A stretch of DNA of 64,000 nucleotides from Cycas panzhihuaensis (lineage: Eukaryota; Cycadophyta), in contig CM041465.1 in NCBI GenBank assembly GCA_023213395.1, positions 181,543,741 through 181,607,740 on the forward strand. The letters are read 5' to 3'. Both the position numbers and the translations under genes were made by a program. Of the stretch, positions 24,141-36,683 are shown piece after piece; positions within the stretch are counted from its first letter, which is position 1; each line of letters begins with the position of its first letter. Under the pieces are notes generated by a model. The model searched no databases, had not been told where the DNA came from, and saw only the letters and a program-made list of their open reading frames with translations.

Positions 24141-25076
24141 GGTCAATCCTTCATGTCGCATAATCCCACGCAAACACGCTCGGAACTCTGGAATGTAAGG
24201 AGTACTCCCTTACCTCATCGGAGGAACATTCCAACCGACCTTAATAACCTTGCCCGGGGCCAAGATTATGTCTTGGGTTGCCCCATGCACATGGCATTGC
24301 CATCCTCGAAGTGAAGAGGGGTAAGGTCAACAGGAGGAGGAGGAACAGAGACGGATCGGATCGGCGAGTGTGGATTCGATCGCGAGGATCTTCCGTGACC
24401 AAGCATGTGGTGACCAAGGCAAGTTGGGCGCGAAACCCGCCAGATGCTCAAGCAGGGCTTCATCATCCTTGAAGTAATCCACCCCATGGATGACCTTACT
24501 CCGAGTAGAGGAAGCGCTGGAGGGAGTAAAAGCAACAGGACCGTGATGGTCATCGGGTTGCTCCACTTCCTCGCGGGATTCCGAAGGAAAGCTAAGAAGA
24601 GGCTCCTCGGAAGGAGCGAAATGCAATTCTTCGAAGCCATTACCTACGAGGGGTAATGAAGAAGAAGAACTGACGACGGGTGGGTCAACACGAGCGATGA
24701 CGTGGGACACGCACGAACAGCTAGCCTCACCCACGAGAGAGATTCTAGACGGGGATCTAGAACGAGGCAGGTGTGACCTACTGGCGCGAAGGAAAGAGAT
24801 AGGGTGAAGACAATCCTCGTCTTTGTCGTATGACTCGTCGTCAGTGAACGAAGCAAGGTACCCATAACTCCCAATGCTAATAGGGGCGAACCGCGTGAGA
24901 CTAGGGGAAGAAGATGCGGGATCTTCTTCGGATGGGGTAGGTATACCAATAGAGCAAGCCGAGGCATGCGTGGAAGAACCTGGGTTTTCCAAACTGGTAG
25001 AACGAGTTTGTTTGGTAAGTGGGCGTTCGCGGGGAATCACTCTCATCCGTCCGTCATGGACGAACTTAAGTTGACC
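24141..25076 (-). pseudogene. Element A protease-RT linker
   Basis: Open frame of 239 codons (25046-24327) rich in Ser, Pro, Arg and acidic residues, continuing the protease frame towards RT. It includes an ARFAPISIGSYGYLA-like stretch also seen in B and C (RFAHIDVGNYGYLAIMGD in B). No catalytic domain. It probably belongs to the polyprotein as a spacer. Confidence 0.6.
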
Positions 25077-25760
25077 CTAAAGAGTCGAGCACACGGCCCC
25101 CATTTGGTCGAGCAATGGACAACCTAAAAGGAGGTTGTAGTCCATGTCAACGTCGAGGACTACAACGTCGGCAAGAACGGTCTTGCCCTCAAGGGTGAGC
25201 GGAATCGCGACAGATCCCAAAGGGGTCTTCTCGCTACCATCATAACCTTGGCATCGCCATGGAACAGGTTCCAAGGCAGAGATACCAAGCTCTTGCATGA
25301 CGCGCAAGGGCATGGCATTAACGGAAGAACCATTGTCTACAACAGTTCTTCAGAGAGTACAGTCGGGTGTATCGATAGTGATGGTGAATGGGAAGTTCCA
25401 CTGACGTTCCCTTTCACCGACGGGAGGAAGATCCTTAGGATCAAATGAGATAATGGGTCCACAGCTTTGGGTGACGCCCAAAGCATGGACAGGCGCATCA
25501 GTCGATCCTAAAGCTTCCAGGAGGAGGGCCCGCTGCTTGGGACAACTCCTCAAAACGTCCATCAAGGACATTCCTGTGGCAACAGTATGAAGCTCGTCCA
25601 TGATGGAGAAGGGCTTACCCTTCACAGTAGGCTGGGTAAGTGCCCTTCGGAAATCGTAACAACCTGGGCGTACAGGAATAGCCTTGGGAAAGAGAGGTAT
25701 TTCCAGAGGAAGGTTCTCCGGAGGAGGGTCAGAAGGAGCGGAAGAACAAGAAGCTCCCAC
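25077..25760 (-). pseudogene. Element A aspartic protease
   Basis: Minus strand. The active-site turn reads VVDNGSSVNAM, the DNGSS form often seen in Tat-type proteases. It is followed by ELGISALEPVPWRCQGYDGS, the flap-side SVAIPLTLEGKTVLADVVVL and the closing NLLLGCPLLDQMGAVCS. An in-frame TGA lies just before the active site (about 25347, probably from CGA), splitting the domain into two open frames. It would cleave the gag-pol polyprotein. Confidence 0.9.
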
Positions 25761-26146
25761 AGCTTCCTTGGCAGCTTGAGATCGTGTAAGGGCCTAGGAA
25801 GGAGTTGCTTCAAGCAACTGGATCACCTTCTTCCCCTTGTTGCGGGGTCGCGAAGGTGACGGGGTACGACGGCTAGGAGAACGAGCGGAAGAAGACGAGT
25901 TCCGGGTACCCTTCCCTTTGTCGCGGGAAGGATGGGGTTCAGGCGATCTTCCTCGGTTCCGGTTACTCTTGGTTTGGGTGTTGCGATCGTGTTCCCCATG
26001 CTTAGGGAACGGATCCTTGTGGACTGGTTGGTCCAAATTAGGCCTCGAGGCCCGTTTGGGGGAAGAATCACGCCGAGGAGCATCTCCCCATGAATAGAGT
26101 ACCACTTCTTCTCAAGCAGAGGGTCTGACCTTCTCGCTTGAGAGGA

Positions 26147-28111
26147 CTAGGCGTTCCCATTCCTAGGGAGAGGAGCTTGGGTTGTTTGTTGGACTTGTTT
26201 ATTGGATGTAGGGGATGAAGGAGCTTGAAGCTTGAGTTCCTTCATCGTACGCTCAAACGAGCGTATGGCTGATGTGAGAGGGTCTAAAGTCCTCTCAGTC
26301 GGATGAGAGGAAGACCGGGTAGGTTGTGAAGGTTTGGTATCCTTAGTTGGGGGTGGTGCCTCACAGCGCTGTGAGGGCTTAAGAGGTTTCTTAAGACCAA
26401 CTTGGATCTCAATAGCCTCCAACGCCAAACACTTGGCAATCGCGGAGTCATATGTGGTCGCCCCCATCTTGAGGACTTCCACATGTACTTCGGGACGAAG
26501 TGCATTGACAAAAAGGTCTCGCTTCAACTCCTCGGGCAGTGTTGCCTTAGTGGAGTGAAGCAAGTCGTGGAATCGCCGCACAAAGTCATGATTCATTTCG
26601 TCGTGACCTTGTTTGAGCGAAAGAAGCGACTTCATTCCGCTCTCGAATGGATGAGCTACATCAAAATAGTTGATGAACTCATCTACCAATTGCTGGAATG
26701 AATGGATAGAATGGACAGGGAGACGGTAGAACCACTTGAGGGCGTCACCCTGTAAGGATCGCGGGAATAGCTTTATTAAAATGTGGTCGTAAGCCCAGTA
26801 ATCGATGCATGCCATAGAAAAACTACGCACATGCTCCGCCGGGTCTCGCAATGAAGTTCTGTCAAATTTAGGAACTTTAGGGGGATGAGGCGACAAATTG
26901 GTCCTTAACGCCTCAATGGAAAGAGGTGTTGACCTAAAGTCCATGAAGGGGCGTGCCCTTGCCTGGACCGTAGGGTCAACGAATGTCATAGTAGGTAATG
27001 GACAAGGAGCGGATGGGGGTAGAACACCCATCCCTCCTTGAGGAAATGCCCCCTGCTGGGAAGAGGCATGGGGGTAAGCGCTTTGGAAGGGAGTCGGGTT
27101 TCCTTGCGAAGGCACAACAAATGGAATTGCGTTGGACGATGGACAAGATGGATGTGGAACCGGGTTTTGCCCATATGGGCCACCCATAGGTGGAGCAACT
27201 CCATATGGGTGTAGCGGATCCACCCCATAAACCGGGAGACGACTTCCTCTACCCTGCCCCCAAGGTTGAGAAGTATACCCTGGGGGAATGTAGAAGGAAG
27301 TGCTAATGTGTTGGTTTTGAGAATGTGTGGGAGCAAGTCCCACATGACTGGTAGTCGAAAGGCTAGTAGGACCGACAGGCCTACCAGGAACGGTATGCGC
27401 CACATTAGCGGATGGCACATTGGTTTGGTTAGGGATGGGTATGCTAACCTTTAATTGAGGGAAAGACACACCACGGGGGGATCCCGAAACACTAGGACCT
27501 TGATGAGAAATAGAAGGCGCAACACGTACCCCCGATGTGGGAATAGGAAAGGTGCGGGACATATGCGCAGGCACAAAGGGATTTGTTGTCAAAGGAAGAG
27601 TAGATGAGGATGAGGCATGCGGGGGAGGAGCATAAGAGGAAGAGGCTCCTCCACGGAGGGCACCCTCAAGCCATCCAAGACGCGGTTGCAAGCATGCCGC
27701 AAGGCGACACTCGTTGAGAGCTTCAACTACGTCAGCAGGAGGGGTTCCTACATACTCGTAAGAGGTAATTGGGACCTCGAACAAAGTAGGTTCCTCGGGA
27801 TGCTCCTCATAAGAATTACCAACTACGTGGTAACTCTCAAGAGGAGCGGATCCTTCTACAATATGGGTAGAGGGATGGACGCCGAGTGAGTGATGTTGGT
27901 CACTCGGGTAACAAAGGGGGTCATCACCCTCTTAGATGGACCCGGGAATAGAGGAAGGAAAAGCATGGGTTTCTAAGGAGGAAGTGTGGTAGGCCCAATC
28001 AGAAGAGTACCCCTCCATAGTCAGGTCGGAATCTGACAAAGGAAGAGGGCGGTACTCAGGGTTTTCTAACAATGGAGGTAGGTCGTGCAAGCGACGAGAG
28101 AAGCGTCGCAT
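26147..28111 (-). pseudogene. Element A gag
   Basis: The likely start is ATG at 28111 (MRRFSRRLHDLPPLLE), a start shared in position by B (32865) and C (50077). A TAA near 27937 interrupts it, leaving a 545-codon open frame from 27784. The N-terminal half is Pro/Ser-rich. The central capsid (retrotransposon gag) region reads PAEHVRSFSMACIDYWAYDH, GDALKWFYRLPVHSI, FESGMKSLLSLKQG and KRDLFVNALRPEVHVEVLKM, about residues 300-450. The short cysteine-histidine knuckle expected after it is damaged and out of frame, and a basic tail continues at 26105-25794. It would form the particle coat. Confidence 0.92.
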
Positions 28112-28259
28112 GCAAGGTCAACCAACAATGTTAGGGAAAAGGAAAGGGCGGTAAAAGTACATGCGTTGGGGGCTGCCCAACGAAGAGATCGAAATAGGCA
28201 AAGAAGGATCACAAAAAGGTAGTAAAACCAACGGAAGAGAGCGGAAACTAGCTCCCTTA

Positions 28260-28285
28260 CTGGCAGTCCCCAGTATGGTCGCCAG
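28260..28285 (-). other. Element A PBS and enclosing stem
   Basis: On the minus strand TGGCGACCATACTGGGGA (28284-28267) follows the LTR end by one base, the expected place for a tRNA primer site. It starts with TGG, as a tRNA CCA end requires. The tRNA is not identified here; Tat elements often use an Arg tRNA. CTGGC and GCCAG at its borders form a 5-bp stem. Confidence 0.75.
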
Positions 28286-30470
28286 TGGACGCGCGTCTAC
28301 GGGATAGCTACCTAAGTAATAGGTGTGGTGAGAGTGGGTGATGATATGGTTGAGGAAGAGACCTATAAATAAAGTAATTACCACGCAGGCACCCCTGCAC
28401 CGAGGCGAGTTCGGGACCTGCAATGGAATGTGGCTACCAAAGAGTGACCCCCCCACCACTTCGAACAAGAGGTGAGGAGGCGTAAGATTAGCCTGGGTTG
28501 ACCTAAGGAAAGGATCCTCCCACCCTTGGATGGCCGGAAGGGGAAGGAGAGGAACCTTCAAGAGTTTCCCTAGAGCGGCAGGAAATGGAGGAGGATAGGC
28601 AAGCGGTTGGCCTATAGAAAGGGTCACTTTGGTTATCCGGCAGGGCGGGGAACCAAAGGAAAGCAAAGGAAGTGACCCAAGAAAGTGGGTCAAGGGGTGC
28701 CTAAACAAACTAACTAGGTACACGAGCAATACGGGGGTAAGAGCTTGCACGGCTAAGGAAAGGGAGAAAGGTAGGAAAGAATGGTTCCTATGACCTTTCC
28801 AACGAATAGCGGGGGTGCATGCAATAAAACAAATAACACGTGAATAGAAAGCAAAGTTAAGTTTCCCCTTTTAATCTTCAATGAGTTAATTACTAAAAAG
28901 TAGATGCAAAGGGAAAGAGTAGTAGGGTGGAGTGAGACGTGCACCTGGACCGGAGGCGTGCGTGACGAGGGCCCTCCCGAGGAACGCCAAACTACTCCAC
29001 AAGGTGAGTCGGATGCGAAGCGTCGCGGCAGATTGGAAGAGAGGCTCCCTTACCTTCCCTAGAAAGATACTAAATACAATGCCAAGGAAAGCAAAGAACT
29101 AAATACTAGTGACTAAAGAGGTACAAATGTACAGCATGCGAGGAGCACTTACCGGCAACAAAATGAGCGAAAAATACCTGTTGCGCCCTCCAAGCACCTG
29201 CAAGCAATGGTGGCCTCTCCCTTTCCGGAGGAAAGGATACTAACATGCAATAAAGAGATCCTAACAAAACATGTCTATATAATACAGATATGAATCTAAA
29301 CACATATATATTAGCATCAACACGCCAATGATAGTATGTGAAAGAAGGCAACCCAAGCAGAAAGAAAGTGACCGGTAAGCCTCGGAGTGGCCCACCTCCC
29401 GCAAAGAACACTCTAACCTCCCCCCAAGAGCCACAAGGCAGCGAGGGCAAGCCAAGGGAAATGGTTGGAAATAGCAACAAGGAGGTGAAGAGAAGCTAAA
29501 GAAGACCTACGGCGAACCGGAATGCTATAAGGAGTAAACTAGACTGCCAGGAGAAGAGTTGGACAAGGGCAAGCTTTCGGGACTTACGTGAGTTGCCCGG
29601 ACCTAAGCTTAAACCCTCAAACCAGCGTTGCAACGCATGACAGCGCTGATTTCAGCGGCTAAAAGAGGGCCAACAAACCCTTGTTTGAGTGCCAAGGACA
29701 GCACGAGGCAAGAGGGAGGATTTGAGGGGCTTAAAGCCACTTGAGGAGCATGGAAGGTGGTATGGAATCCACCTAGCTCCTTCCCAAAGCCTATGTCAAC
29801 CCTCAATACCGCTGCCTTGAGCAATAAACGTAGGTAAGAGGCACTATGACAGAGGTAGGACAGCCCAATGAAAAGAGGGAAGTAACCCTCACAAAGCCAA
29901 GTAGGAGGCAAGCAAGATATAGCATTACTAACACAAGAAAAACATCTCAAACCAATAAATACCTGAGTGGAAGAGGGAAGGGGCTTGCCTCAGCCAAGGG
30001 CTGATGAAGAGGGGCTGAGAAATCAACCCAGAACTGTAGTATAGCAGGTTTGGGGCCCTACTAAGGAAGTTGGAAGGAGAACACCTGTAATGAGAGCACT
30101 TAAAGACTACCGGGGCAAGAATCCACTGAAATCTCTCCAAGGGGCCCTCTCCAAGGTGCGTGAGGGGCTGGGAAGATGTCCAAGCCACACCGAAGGAGAG
30201 CCGGTACCGGGAGTGATGCGAGGTCCTGTGATAGCGCAGGGAAGCGAGAGTAGAGCACAGCGTTGTTTCCTTGAGGAGCAATCTAAAAGTGAGCAAAAAG
30301 TTCTTGAAAATGAGTAGATCATGCCTTAAGTACCCAAACCAAACCCTAAAGCGAGCGATTAGGGCGCGGCTGAGAGAGAGTTAAGTCGCGAGACACGTGG
30401 CAGTTTCGCAATAAATACCAACATACCTGAGTCGATGTGTCTCGAGTCCATTCCCAGTAGCTGGGGAACA
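28286..30470 (-). repeat. Element A 5' LTR (deleted form)
   Basis: Second LTR copy, beginning TGTTCCCCAGC on the element strand at 30470. It matches the 3' LTR closely but lacks about 500 bp corresponding to 16420-16920. The break falls in the loop of the LTR hairpin (30416). Confidence 0.9.
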
Positions 30471-32701
30471 CTCACCAACAAGCTTCCTCAAGTAAGGATT
30501 CACTCCAAGTTCCGCCTCTACACCCTTTCAACAAGTTTCAGCAAGTTTGTTTCTAAGTTTCATTGTTCTTCCAAGGATCTACCTGTAAGCACCATAGATC
30601 TGCCATTTTCTATCAGTTTCTCAAGCAGACCTGTCTCTAATCCAGCCTAGCAGGTATTATCTCATGTTTGCTCCATTTTGTTCCTTTCAAACTTTCTTAA
30701 AAGAGGTTAGATCATTTAGAATATCTTTTTTTTCTCCAACTTTCCAGTACATACGGGGGGCAATCCCTTCGTTCCTTTCTTTCTATCCACATCATCTTCC
30801 TGCCCTCTCCTAGTTGCTCTAAGGAGACTGTGGGGAGAGGACCTCAAAGAGTGAGAGAAAGGAGCCAAGGCGGGTTCTATACCCAATTAGGCTTGCTCCT
30901 CAAGGGCAACCCCCTTCTCCTCTTTCCTCTCCTCCACTCGTGCCTTACTTGTGATGCTAGGGAGCTTTTGGAAGTAGGCCAGTGCTGGATATCAGCGTAC
31001 GCAGCCCCTTGTTGCGTTATTTCCAGGCCTGAGCACCTTGCTTGGGCAAATTTTCCAGCCCCGAGTAGTGTCTCATATCCGCCTTAGGTCTTGGCTTGAT
31101 CTAGGTTGCAAATTGCTGCATACGGCAACACTTGCAACATAAACGATATTTGCAAACCTCATGTTGTTTGTCTCTCTTATTATTTGTTGCCATTAGGCCA
31201 TCCTAACCTGTTGTTTCCTGTGCTTAGAGGCAGCGTGGAGGTGCACTTGTTGGAGGGTTAGCCATTCTGAGGCTAACCGTATACATCCCTTGTCTTGTAT
31301 TATTGGATTTAAGGAGATTTGGAGTTGTTCTCTGGTTGGAAGTTCGCTTGACTTGAAGTGCTTTAACTTACAATATTCTTAGCATTTTACAACTACATAT
31401 ATACATACATTTGCTTGGCACTCGAGTAGCCCCTAGGAAAAGGGGAGAAAGCTTTGTGATTGTAGGTCTGCCATGTCATTCACAGAGAAGGATAAACCGC
31501 TATAATCCGAGTACGTTTTTTTGCTTTCCCTTTTCTTGGTCATTTCAGCGTTTAGCATAGTTCATTTTCCTTTGCCTTTCTTGCTTTCTTCTTTTTGCTT
31601 CGGGGGAAGGTAGGGAAACCCCTACGCTACTCATGCGTTGGGAGAAGAAAAAGATGAAGCGAGTGCAGTGCAAGATGATGACTTCGTTTCAGCCACATCA
31701 TTTTTTAGGTATGTTACCTCCCTTTTGTAGACCTTTTCTCTACTTAACTTTTAGGTTTGTGTGTTTGCATGATAAGAACATTAAGGGAAAAGGATAAAAG
31801 GGAACCTATTTGTACCATCTATTTGCATATGCACACTAGCTTGCACTTTAAGAAAGAGTACAAGATAGGAGATATCCCCTACTTCTTTCCGTCTGATTGC
31901 ATACAACCTACTAGGATTTGCATCCTTAGCATGCATCTTATGTGTTAGATTGGTTTGCCTCTCTCATCCCCTTTCCCTTTGTTTAAAGTGAAAAGAAAGC
32001 GATGATTTATGTTAGAGAGCAAACGAGAGAAAATATATTTGTTATCTTTCATACATATACCTCTTTTATCTATTGTTTGTATACATAACCGACTAGGCAC
32101 CATCTCACTATTGCACATAGAAGGTATACTCCTTCATACATAGGATGGTGGGAACTACTTCCACCATTGTCCTTTGCTCCCCTAAAACTCACTTTAGGTG
32201 AGTTAGCTCAAGGAGGTTTCATCCTCTAAGACCTCCTCCTCTAATCCCATCACATTCATGTCAACTTAATAATCTCAACACCCTTCCGCCTAGGGTTGGT
32301 CTTGTGCGTAAGGTGGTTACCCAACAACATCCTTATGAGCGTGCACCTCCTACGCCACTTACCTACACACATCCTATCCATATCCCTTCATCATCCATGA
32401 GGATTCGTTTCTTCGTTGGGTCTTGCCTTTCCCTTCCGTCCATCCAAGGGCGGGAAGACCAGCGTTTTGAGATTACTCGGGAAACCGAGGATATTCTTCG
32501 CTTACGCTACCTCAAAACTAAAACTAAGTTACCTAGAGGGAAATTGTGCACCATTCGTGGGTCTCGAACCTGCGTTATGACACACAGACGCCCTGTAGGG
32601 GTGTTTCCCTTTAGTTGTAGGATTGAATCTTTGTTTTAGAGCCTTCCGTTGACCGACCTAGTCCTAACCAGGTGTAGTTACCATCCTATAGACGTGATTC
32701 C
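30471..32701 (+). repeat. Element B 5' LTR, right piece
   Basis: Begins CTCACCAACAAGC and matches B's 3' LTR from 42374 to 42427 and then 52749 to 54918. It differs at about 11 of 143 positions in one stretch compared by eye. Together with 14010-14277 it still lacks about 610 bp of the LTR, including the candidate TATA box. A 63-codon frame here (31757-31948) recurs only because the LTR is repeated. Confidence 0.88.
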
Positions 32702-32728
32702 CTGGCGACCATACTAGGAACCCGCCAG
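32702..32728 (+). other. Element B PBS and enclosing stem
   Basis: TGGCGACCATACTAGGAA (32703-32720) directly follows the LTR and differs from A's site at two positions. CTGGCG and CGCCAG at the borders give a 6-bp stem. Confidence 0.72.
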
Positions 32729-32864
32729 TAAGGGAGTTATTCTTTCTCTTTTTCTTGTTGGTGCTACTACCTCTTGGTAGCTTTCCCTTTTGGTCTTGTT
32801 GGGAAGCTCCCAACGTGTGCACTACCTTGTTTCTCTTTTCTTCTAGTGCATAGGCAAGACTTGC

Positions 32865-34975
32865 ATGCGACGTTTTTCATGTCACTTACAAGGTCTACCT
32901 CCGTTGTTGGAAAAGCCCTCATATCATTTCCTTCCCACATTGGATCCTAATTTGATCATGGAGGGATCTCTTTCGGATTGGGCATACCACACTTATGTGT
33001 CTGATTCCCTTGAGCTACCTACTTCCTTCCAAGGGTCCGCCTAAGGAAGTGAAGATCCCATCTATTATCCGGGTGACCAGCAACACCCCCAATCTCACCC
33101 TTCCTCTACTCATGAAGTAGAGCCTTCATCTCCTTTAGAGTTTCACCATCATCATGGTGATTCTTGTGAGGATCGTCCTATGAGGTCTGCTTCGTACGAG
33201 GTCCCATCCACCTCTTACGATCAGGCGGATACCCCACCAGCCAATGTAGTTGAAGCTTTAAGTTAATGTTTCCAAGCCGCCTGTCTCTAACCACATCCCA
33301 AGTGGTTTGAGCACATCTTGCGAAGCATTGTGCTTCCTTCTTCTACATCTCCCTTGCCTCGCTCATCTCATTCACCTTCCTTACCTGTGATAAGCCTACC
33401 TCTCACCTCATCCTCTTCCCCCCATGGTGTGTGTTCCTTGGGGACCACTCAAGGCATGTCCTTTTCTCAACTTGGGTTGAGCATGCCCCCGTTTAGTTAA
33501 ACGACTAGTCCTCCTCCAACCATCGTTTATCCACCTCCTACTAGACCTAGGGGACCCACATGTCCCTCTACTTCTAGTCACATGGGGTTCGTTACCACAC
33601 AACCTCAACACCAACCTAGGGACTCTTCTCTCTACGTGCCTCTCGGTTATACTACTCAATCGTGGGGGCACGGTAAAGGGAACTCTCTACCTGCTTATAG
33701 GGTAGACCCTTTGCATCCTTATGGGGTCGCGCCATCCACGGGCAACACATATGGGTAAAATTTGGTCCCTCACCCCTCCTTTCTGTCATCCTGCATGGCA
33801 CCTCAGATCACACCTTTACAAGGAGGGCCAACTTCTTCCCAAGGCATTTTCCCTCAAGCTCCTTTTCAACAAGGAGCGTTCCCTCTAGGAGGATGGGTCC
33901 ATTGCACCCATCCGCTCCTATGTAGGTTTCTTCGACTATGGGATTCATGCCTACCCACCAAGCGGTGGGAGGACAACATTCCCTTTCGAACTAAACCCTC
34001 CAAGGAGGATTTGGGCAAACTTACCTGCTAACATTTCCAACTTCTATTGACCCTATGGTCCAGTCAAGGGTACGCCCCTTTATGGACTATCAATCAACGT
34101 CCTTATCCATTGAGGTGTTAAGAACTAACTTGCCACCTCACCCTCCTGAAGTCTCCAAATTCGATGGGACTTCGTCGTAGGACCCAACGGAGCATGTCCG
34201 TAGTTTCTCTATGGTATGCATTGACTACTGGGCCTATGACCACATTCTTATGAAACTATTTTCGCGGTCTCTTTAAGGCGATGCCCTTAAGTGGTTTTAT
34301 TACCTACCTGCTCACTGTATTTTTTCATTCCAGCAACTCGTGGATGAATTTGTCAACTACTTTGATGTAATTCGTCCATTTGAGAGTGGGATGAAATCCC
34401 TTTTGTCTCTTAAATAAGGTCACGACGAAATGAATCGTGACTTTGTGAGATGTTTCCACGACCTTCTTCATTCCACCAAGGTGACTTTTCTTGAAGAGTT
34501 GAAGAGGGACCTCTTTGTCAACGCCCTTCACCCAGAAGTCCACGTGGAAGTCCTTAAGATGGGGGAGACTACGTGCGACTCCGCCATAGCGAAGTGCTTG
34601 GTGCTTGAGGCCATTGAGATCTAGGATGGACTTAAGAAGCCTCTAAAGTCCTCACAGTGATGTAAGGCACCTCTACCATCAAAAGAAACGAAAACTCAGC
34701 AACCCACTAGGTCCTCTTCTTATCCTACCGAGAAGACCCTAGATCCTCTCACTTCAGCCATACGTTCATTCGAATGTACTATGAAGGAGTTGAAGCTCTA
34801 AGCTCCTCCATCCTCCACATCTAACAAGCCAGTTCACCAGGCTTCCCAAGCTGCTCCTTCTAAGGGTGGAAACACCTAGTCCTCTCAAGCAAGGAAACTC
34901 GATTCCTCCCTTGAGAGGAAGTGGTGCTCCATCCATGGGGAGTGCTTCCACAATGATTCATAGTGTCGGGCCCAG
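32865..34975 (+). pseudogene. Element B gag, degenerate
   Basis: The start ATG at 32865 corresponds to A's gag start (MRRF...). The capsid region is recognisable between about 34130 and 34620: HVRSFSMVCIDYWAYDHILM, then FESGMKSLLSLK followed by a stop, NRDFVRCFHDLLHSTKV and KRDLFVNALHPEVHVEVLKM. A knuckle-like KWCSIHGECFHNDS follows near 34920. Many in-frame stops (TAG, TAA), mostly explainable by C-to-T or G-to-A changes, and small frame shifts make it non-functional. Confidence 0.88.
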
Positions 34976-35389
34976 CATCCTAAAGCTGCCCTGCAATGTG
35001 ATTCTTCCCCCAAATAGATGTCTAGGCCTAACCTAGACTAGCCTGTCCATAGAGATGCCTTTCCCAAATATGAGGAACGCGATCGTAACCACTAACAAAA
35101 GAACAACTGGAACTGAGGAAGATCCCCAAATCCTCGCCCTTCACAAGCTAAAGGGAAGGGTGCGAGGAATTCATCCTCCTCCTCGGGTTCCCTTGATTGT
35201 CGTACCCCTCACCTTCGCGATCCTAGAACAAGGGAAAGATGGTCATTCAAATGCCTGAGACTACTCTCAGATACTCGACGGTCTCAAGCAGTCAAAGAGG
35301 CGAACAACACCTCTTCATCTACACCTCACCCTGATCCTCTTCTAGAGGGCCCTCCTCCAAAAGTCCCTGAGCTTCCCAAGACTGTTCCT

Positions 35390-36255
35390 GTGCGTCCTGG
35401 CTGTTACAATTTTTGAAGGGCTCTTCCCCAACCTGCCACGAAGGGGAAACCCTTCTCTATTGTTGATGAACTTCATATTGTCGCCGCAGGGGTGTCCTTG
35501 ATGGATGTGTTGAGAAGTTGTCCTGAGCAACGCGCTTTCTTAAAGCTCTTGGTCAACAAGATGCTTCCATCCATGCGGTAGGCGCCACCTCCCATGGACC
35601 ACCTGTCATCTCATTTGATCCCCGAGATCTCCTATCTCCTAGCAAACGGGAGAAGCTTTTGTATTACCCATTTTTTATTTCTGTTGAGACTCCCAATTTT
35701 ATCATAAAGAGGACCATCATAGATAATGGCTCCTCGGTTAATGATATGCCTGCGCGCATGCTCAAGGAGTTGGGCATAGTAGCTCTTGAGTTTGTCCCTT
35801 AGAAATGCCAAGGGTATGACGACACTGAGAAGTCCCCCTTAAGGGCAGTCTTCCTTTCCCTCACCTTAGGAGGGAAAACCATCTCTGTCGAAGTTGTTGT
35901 ACTCAATATCGATGTGGAGTACAACCTCTTGTTGGGCCGACCATGGCTTGACCAAATGGGAGCAATTTGCTCCTCACATTGGGGGCAACTTAAGTTTATC
36001 CATGAAGGACGAGTTAAAGTCGTTGCCCGTCAGCCTATGCTATCTCACACTTCTCATCCAACCTGCTAGGTTGTCTTCAATCATGAAGATAGTGATCCTG
36101 AGGAGGCTACCCCTTCCATGGGGCCTCTGTTTCAGGAGACTGATCTTCATCAGTTCGAACCTATGCCTTGTCATGAGCCAAACCTAATTAGGTTTGCCCA
36201 TATTGATGTAGGTAATTACGGTTACTTAGCCATCATGGGTGATTCCGAGTCAGAT
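35390..36255 (+). pseudogene. Element B aspartic protease and tail
   Basis: Active-site turn TIIDNGSSVNDMPARMLKEL near 35713-35770, followed by ELGIVALEF, a stop, CQGYDDTEKSPL, the TLGGKTISVEVVVLNIDVEY core and NLLLGRPWLDQMGAICS. A conserved tail follows (GPLFQETDLHQFEPMPCHEP, RFAHIDVGNYGYLAIMGDSE). Single stops break the frame near 35801 and 36067. Confidence 0.88.
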
Positions 36256-36683
36256 AGCGAGGGTTATGAGCCCCCTCCTCGGCGTGTTACCCTTGTTTCA
36301 TGTGCACCTAGGAGGATATCCCGATCGAATATTCTTACTCCTCTTCATTTTACATTGGCTCCTGAGACGCTGATTTCGAACCATCCACTTCTTTCACCTT
36401 CTCGCCCTCCCTGAGCGGCTTCACGTAGGCATCCACGTCGACGAGCCACTCGTAGAGGTACTTCTTCTTCACGCTCTAGATCCTCACCGAGGCCCAGAGC
36501 CACTCCTACTCAGATGCGACCTCGCCGCATGATTCGTCATGTGTTAAGTCTATCGCACTTGTTTGGTTCTGGCCAAAACCATTTTGTTTATAGGCCTACC
36601 CTTCGTCACCTATTTTTAATTCTACATGTGCCTACCCCTACCCCTGTGTGGGCTAGGCACACTTCATTCTCCTCTTGCGCTCT
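36256..36683 (+). other. Element B sequence replacing RT, RNase H and integrase
   Basis: About 430 bp between protease and the hairpin unit, where A has over 3 kb of pol. It reads Arg/Ser-rich in the protease frame after one stop. Its DNA matches element C at 46460-46800 (shared blocks such as CACGTCGACGAGCCACTC and CTTCTTCTTCACGCTCTAGA), so it is a fixed part of the B/C lineage rather than a local deletion scar. Confidence 0.7.

Larger units (their letters stand above)
14278..30470 (-). mobile_element. Element A: full-length Tat-type Ty3/gypsy retrotransposon, minus strand
   Basis: Bounded by long direct repeats (14278-16980 and 28286-30470) with TG...CA ends on the element strand. In element order it has 5' LTR, PBS, gag, aspartic protease, reverse transcriptase, RNase H and integrase. 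After these come a hairpin unit, an antisense plant mobile domain gene, a second archaeal-like RNase H, a PPT and the 3' LTR. This order and the second RNase H place it in the Tat lineage. Several in-frame stops in gag and pol mean this copy cannot make a full polyprotein. A 115-nt LTR stretch compared by eye shows 2 differences, so it is younger than B. No target-site duplication is visible (GAATC left, CTCAC right). Confidence 0.92.

Noticed and set aside
31757-31948. 63-codon frame conserved at 53974-54165.
   Set aside because: Both copies are the two LTRs of element B, so similarity is expected. No family is recognised.
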